A stretch of 9,410 nucleotides of DNA, taken from positions 1 to 9,410 of the forward strand of contig UQGP01000058.1 of the NCBI GenBank assembly GCA_900540625.1, given 5' to 3'. Both the position numbers and the translations under genes were made by a program. Shown here piece by piece: positions 6,760 to 9,410 of this stretch (its first letter is position 1; the number at the start of each line of letters is the position of its first letter). The notes under the pieces were generated by a model. The model made no database searches. It saw nothing but the letters and a program-made list of their open reading frames with translations, and was not told where the DNA came from. This DNA comes from an uncultured Porphyromonadaceae bacterium (GTDB lineage Bacteria; Bacteroidota; Bacteroidia; Bacteroidales; Muribaculaceae).

Positions 6760-7725
6760 TTAGTGTTTGATTCTGCTATTTTGGCTATCTCGGGCTGCAA
6801 TGGCGGAGGCCTCCGCTTTTCGAGCGGCACGCCCGTGCAGGTACAGTTGTATGGAATTGATGATATTTTGCCAAGCGATATATGCCGCCGGCGCCACCGA
6901 GCTCACGGGGTCGAAGTACGTCCAGGCCATCCATACGGCCAAGACGGTATTTTTCTGCGCCAAGCCCTGCGCCCCGACGACACGGTCGCCGCAACGCCGC
7001 CCTATGGCACGTCCCACGGCAAATTGTATCAGACACAGCACCAAGGCCACCAGCGCCAAGGCCACCATACGCGTAATCTCGGAAGCGGGCTCAGCCATGA
7101 CGAAGCTCACCGAGCGGCCCACGACGATAATCAGCGATACGGACCAAATGTAGAACGATACGGCCTGATGCCGCCCGAGGTAGGAGTGCACGCCGGGAGT
7201 GATGCGGCGCAACACCATAGCCACGGCCAAGGGCGCCAAAATCAAGGGTATCACGCGCCAAGCTATGGTCACGAAGGTGTCCAGAAAGTTTATCGAGGCG
7301 TCCGAACCCATAGCCGTGAACAGCGGTGGAACAAGCAGCGCCGCCGCCACATTAGACACGATGGAAAACGTGGCCTGTCGCGGAATACTGCCCCCGAGCA
7401 TACCTACGATGACGGGCGCTGCCGTGGCCGTGGGGCAAAATACGCAGATAAAAGCGCCCTGAGCCACCACACGATCTACGGGTAGCAGCCCCAGGTACAC
7501 AACCACGCCGCCCAGAACCTGTACCGCCGTGAGCAGCCACGACAGCCGCGTAATGCGTATATTGTCGAAAGGCACCTTGCAAAAGGTCACCAGCAGCATC
7601 GTAAATATCAGATACGGAGCCAGAAAGGCCACCGCTTCCATATAATCGTGGAACAGTGCGCCCGTGGACATGGCTATAATCAGCATCCATGGCTTTATGC
7701 GCCTTATGACATCGTTGGCTTTCAC
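6760..7725 (-). CDS. Bile acid:sodium symporter family (BASS) transporter
   Basis: A 321-residue inner-membrane protein with about 9-10 hydrophobic helices. Two discontinuous-helix motifs of the BASS/SBF-like fold are visible: CPTATAAPVIVGMLGG (97-112), corresponding to the first sodium-site crossover, and AQGLAQKNTVLAVWMA (254-269) followed by PAAYIAWQNIINSIQL (280-295). Family members carry bile acids, pantothenate, pyruvate or other organic anions with sodium; the substrate here cannot be told. Gut Bacteroidota need not use it for bile acids. The best start is a GTG at 7725, which gives the usual short N-terminus before the first helix; Met14 (7686) would clip that helix. A promoter -7 box lies only 4 nt before the GTG. 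It is the first gene of the seven-gene run, and the porin follows after 10 bp. Confidence 0.88.
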   Translation of the reverse strand: MKANDVIRRIKPWMLIIAMSTGALFHDYMEAVAFLAPYLIFTMLLVTFCKVPFDNIRITRLSWLLTAVQVLGGVVVYLGLLPVDRVVAQGAFICVFCPTATAAPVIVGMLGGSIPRQATFSIVSNVAAALLVPPLFTAMGSDASINFLDTFVTIAWRVIPLILAPLAVAMVLRRITPGVHSYLGRHQAVSFYIWSVSLIIVVGRSVSFVMAEPASEITRMVALALVALVLCLIQFAVGRAIGRRCGDRVVGAQGLAQKNTVLAVWMAWTYFDPVSSVAPAAYIAWQNIINSIQLYLHGRAARKAEASAIAARDSQNSRIKH

Positions 7726-7738
7726 GTCTGCAAAGTTA
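7726..7738 (-). promoter_or_regulatory. Bacteroidota -7 promoter element for the transporter-porin run
   Basis: On the minus strand TAACTTTGC occupies 7738-7730 and matches the TAnnTTTG -7 consensus. Counting from that consensus, transcription would begin near 7727, two bases before the GTG at 7725. I see no TTTG at the expected -33 distance, so the upstream element is weak or absent. Confidence 0.6.
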
Positions 7739-7756
7739 CGAAATTTTGGCCAATCA

Positions 7757-7829
7757 TATGAGAACTATGGGTGATATGAAAAACATAGGAGATATGCATT
7801 TGTCACATTACTCACATTACATCCATTGC
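7757..7829. repeat. Mirrored 9-bp repeat tract B with ATGCAT centre
   Basis: Four 9-mers run from 7757 to 7792: TATGAGAAC, TATGGGTGA, TATGAAAAA and CATAGGAGA. ATGCAT follows at 7794-7799. Then, in complementary sense and still with a 9-bp period, come TCACATTAC twice (7803-7820) and ATCCATTGC (7821-7829). The layout matches tract A at 1652-1727, including an ATAGGAG-containing unit and the same centre, but the two arms pair poorly. It lies between the aldolase terminator and the transporter promoter. Confidence 0.8.
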
Positions 7830-7884
7830 TCCCGGCCTATCCGCCCGGTCACGCCTTCGGCGTAGCCTATTCGACATTTGCCTT

Positions 7885-7935
7885 ACCAAATAACAAAGCG
7901 ACCACACTTTCCTTCAACGGGATGCGTGGTCGCTT
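7885..7935 (-). terminator. Hairpin terminator downstream of fba
   Basis: A perfect 10-bp inverted repeat, AAGCGACCAC (7896-7905) and GTGGTCGCTT (7926-7935), has a 20-nt loop. Read on the minus strand, the stem is followed by TTTGTTATTTGG, a T-rich but interrupted tail. It begins about 50 bp after the aldolase stop. A second small hairpin, ACGCC-TTC-GGCGT at 7851-7863, lies further downstream. Confidence 0.7.
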
Positions 7936-7983
7936 AATGACGCTCGTCACACGAGGCGATCGTGGCGTTGGTGTCAGTGCGTA

Positions 7984-8982
7984 TTATTCGGCTTTGCCGG
8001 CGCTACCGAGCACATTCTCGATTTTGTGCTTGTAGAGCTTCTCCATTTCGTCGCGAGCCGGGCCGAGGTATTTGCGCGGGTCAAATTCGGCGGGCTTTTC
8101 GGCGAAGACTTTGCGCACGGCGGCGGTCATGGCCAGACGGCTGTCGGAGTCGATGTTGATTTTGCATACGGCGCTCTTGGCGGCTTTGCGGAGCTGCTCT
8201 TCGGGAATACCGATGGCATCGGGAAGTTTGCCACCGTATTCGTTGATGGTGTCAACGTATTCCTGGGGTACGGAGGACGAGCCGTGGAGCACGATGGGGA
8301 ATCCGGGGAGTTCCTTCATAACAGCGTCGAGCACGTCGAAAGCCAATGGCGGGGGCACGAGGCGGCCGTTGGCGTCACGGGTGCACTGAGCGGGCGTAAA
8401 CTTGTAAGCGCCGTGGCTTGTACCGATGGAGATAGCCAGCGAATCGCAGCCCGTACGTGTAGCGAAGTCTACCACTTCGGCGGGGTCGGTGTAGGTGTGG
8501 TGGTCGGACGAAACTTCGTCTTCGACTCCGGCCAATACGCCGAGTTCGCCTTCGACGGTTACGTCATACTGGTGAGCGTAATCGGCCACTTTCTTGGTGA
8601 GGGCAACGTTCTCCTCGTAGGGCAGATGCGAACCATCGATCATCACCGACGAGAATCCGCTTTCGATACAGCTCTTGCACAGTTCGAAGCTGTCACCGTG
8701 GTCCAGGTGGAGGACAATCTGAGGATGCTCCCAGCCCAATTCCTTGGCATAAGCAACAGCGCCCTGTGCCATATAGCGCAGCAGCGTAGCGTTGGCGTAA
8801 GCGCGTGCGCCCTTGCTCACTTGCAGGATCACCGGCGACTTCTCGTCAGCGGCAGCCTTGATGATGGCCTGCAACTGTTCCATATTGTTGAAGTTGAAGG
8901 CGGGGATAGCGTAACCGCCTTTGATAGCTTTGGCAAACATCTCACGGGTGTTGACCAAACCGAGTTCTTTGTAGCTAACCAT
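7984..8982 (-). CDS. fba: Fructose-bisphosphate aldolase, class II (EC 4.1.2.13)
   Basis: A 332-residue cytoplasmic zinc-dependent aldolase that splits fructose 1,6-bisphosphate into dihydroxyacetone phosphate and glyceraldehyde 3-phosphate, and catalyses the reverse in gluconeogenesis. It is complete from ATG at 8982. Visible features are AIPAFNFNN (25-33), the LHLDHGD motif (91-97) with catalytic Asp94 and zinc ligand His95, EGELG (144-148), SIGTSHGAYKF (185-195) with zinc ligand His190, IVLHGSSS (230-237) with zinc ligand His233, and NIDSD (276-280) at the phosphate site. The length and the SIGTSHGAYKF form fit the longer class IIB enzymes common in Bacteroidales. It appears to be a single-gene unit with its own promoter about 170 nt upstream and a terminator downstream. 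No defect is seen. Confidence 0.97.
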   Translation of the reverse strand: MVSYKELGLVNTREMFAKAIKGGYAIPAFNFNNMEQLQAIIKAAADEKSPVILQVSKGARAYANATLLRYMAQGAVAYAKELGWEHPQIVLHLDHGDSFELCKSCIESGFSSVMIDGSHLPYEENVALTKKVADYAHQYDVTVEGELGVLAGVEDEVSSDHHTYTDPAEVVDFATRTGCDSLAISIGTSHGAYKFTPAQCTRDANGRLVPPPLAFDVLDAVMKELPGFPIVLHGSSSVPQEYVDTINEYGGKLPDAIGIPEEQLRKAAKSAVCKINIDSDSRLAMTAAVRKVFAEKPAEFDPRKYLGPARDEMEKLYKHKIENVLGSAGKAE

Positions 8983-9151
8983 TGTTGTGGAAATTATATA
9001 TTATATATGTGTATTGTCCTATTTTCTAACCTTCCGGGGGCGCTGACTGCCGGGGCTGCTGTCTTGCCGTAGCCGTGTTCTGCGGCGACTGCCGTCTTGT
9101 AGCCGACGTCCTGCGACGAATGTCGTGGCAATCGAAAGTCCCCTTTTCGGG
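8983..9151 (-). promoter_or_regulatory. Long 5' leader of fba with a tandem duplication
   Basis: The predicted start near 9151 leaves about 169 nt before the aldolase ATG. The distal part is GC-rich and contains two adjacent imperfect copies of one segment: 9056-9088 (33 bp) and 9089-9119 (31 bp). On the plus strand they share CTGCYGTCTTG, TAGCCG and CTGCGRCGA. The proximal part just before the ATG is an AT-rich run (8990-9010). An in-frame reading of 69 codons crosses this leader but starts upstream of the promoter, so I do not call it a gene. No known riboswitch is recognised. Confidence 0.5.
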
Positions 9152-9153
9152 AT

Positions 9154-9186
9154 GCAAAGTTACGTCTTTTTTCAGAAATCCTCAAA
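9154..9186 (-). promoter_or_regulatory. Bacteroidota-type promoter of fba
   Basis: On the minus strand TAACTTTGC (9162-9154) matches the -7 consensus TAnnTTTG. A TTTG at 9186-9183 is separated from it by 20 nt, the spacing expected for the -33 element of the Bacteroidota housekeeping sigma factor. Transcription should begin near 9151. Confidence 0.8.
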
Positions 9187-9253
9187 TCTTCTCTCGGATT
9201 CATCTTTCTGACAGCAAAATGTATGCCAAGATAATGTGGAATGCGCTAAAGGA

Positions 9254-9284
9254 AATGTCGAATGTGAAATGTTGAATGTGGAAT
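9254..9284. repeat. 7-bp tandem array
   Basis: Four exact-length 7-mers follow one another: AATGTCG, AATGTGA, AATGTTG and AATGTGG (9254-9281), with a further AAT. The first five bases are constant and the last two vary. The array lies upstream of the fba promoter and only two bases from the 9-bp array that follows. Confidence 0.8.
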
Positions 9285-9286
9285 TC

Positions 9287-9322
9287 TAAGGACCTTAAAG
9301 ACATTAAGGACCCTAAAGACCT
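9287..9322. repeat. 9-bp tandem array E
   Basis: Four 9-mers, TAAGGACCT, TAAAGACAT, TAAGGACCC and TAAAGACCT, run without a gap. They can also be read as two 18-bp copies differing at two bases. The array lies just past the terminator of the upstream gene on the minus strand. Confidence 0.85.
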
Positions 9323-9325
9323 TCG

Positions 9326-9364
9326 AAAAAAAAGTTGCCACTGTCCCGCGCAACCCAGGGCAAC
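9326..9364 (-). terminator. Intrinsic terminator of the gene entering from the right edge
   Basis: On the minus strand, GTTGCC plus CTG pairs with CAG plus GGCAAC (arms 9364-9356 and 9343-9334, one bulged base at 9340) around a 12-nt loop. Eight T residues follow at once (9333-9326). It starts four bases after the stop codon of the partial gene. Confidence 0.85.
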
Positions 9365-9368
9365 CGCA

Positions 9369-9410
9369 TCAAATTATGGCCGAGGCAAGGATTTCACGAA
9401 GGTAATCTTG
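9369..9410 (-). CDS. C-terminal fragment of an unidentified gene
   Basis: The minus strand is open from the window edge to a TGA at 9371-9369, giving thirteen residues, QDYLREILASAII, which look like the end of a helix. The strong terminator four bases after the stop, on the same strand, is the main reason to believe this is a real gene end. The product cannot be identified from so few residues. Confidence 0.55.
   Translation of the reverse strand, partial: QDYLREILASAII

Noticed and set aside
5679..6830. Long version of the porin starting at 6830
   Set aside because: The extra 27 residues lie inside the transporter gene and would bury the signal peptide; ATG at 6749 fits both facts.
8026..9072. 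348-codon open frame on the plus strand
   Set aside because: It is antisense to fba, whose motifs and catalytic residues are clear. Long antisense frames are common here because of GC-rich third positions.
8994..9203. 69-codon minus-strand frame before fba
   Set aside because: Its start lies upstream of the fba promoter, it has no recognisable domain, and its repeated peptide only reflects the leader duplication.
9369..9410. Partial right-edge gene as ribosomal protein L31 (rpmE), which I considered as a possible neighbour of fba
   Set aside because: The visible end QDYLREILASAII does not look like an L31 C-terminus, and thirteen residues are too few to name anything.
1..9410. tRNA or rRNA genes
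   Set aside because: No cloverleaf with a T-loop core and no rRNA-like stretch was recognised on either strand by eye.

Overview
The window looks like a chromosomal segment of a Bacteroidota bacterium, probably a relatively GC-rich Bacteroidales (Muribaculaceae-like). Reasons: two sigma-ABfr-type -7 boxes (TAnnTTTG) upstream of genes, protein families typical of the group (long alpha-2-macroglobulin, OprO/P-type porin, 332-residue class II aldolase), weak Shine-Dalgarno signals, and short intergenic tracts with a 9-bp period. The family is an inference; the phylum is fairly safe. Every supported gene is on the minus strand, so transcription runs from high to low coordinates.

From right to left. 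(1) The last 42 bases are the C-terminal end of an unidentified gene, followed at once by a strong intrinsic terminator (9326-9364). (2) A gene-free stretch holds a 9-bp tandem array, a 7-bp tandem array, a good promoter (9154-9186) and a leader of about 170 nt with a 33/31-bp tandem duplication. (3) fba, class II fructose-bisphosphate aldolase (7984-8982), ends before a hairpin terminator (7885-7935). (4) A mirrored 9-bp repeat tract (7757-7829) and a promoter lying almost on the start codon precede a run of seven co-directional genes: a bile-acid/sodium symporter-family transporter, a phosphate-selective-type porin, a polytopic membrane protein (EpsG/GT-C-like), a family 2 glycosyltransferase, a shortened and catalytically degenerate SDR epimerase homologue, a DUF115/MptE-like protein, and the N-terminal 538 residues of an alpha-2-macroglobulin that runs off the left edge.

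The seven genes are closely spaced or overlapping, and I see no convincing internal promoter, so they may be one operon. The transporter and porin could form an uptake route for an anion across both membranes. The four middle genes look like a small surface-glycan assembly module without a recognisable initiating sugar-phosphate transferase or flippase in the window. The alpha-2-macroglobulin is a periplasmic or surface protease trap or structural protein.

The main signal not explained by genes is a family of degenerate 9-bp arrays in five intergenic gaps. They differ in sequence but share the first half of the unit ([T/G/C]A[T/A] then two purines). Two of them switch to the complementary strand sense at an ATGCAT centre.
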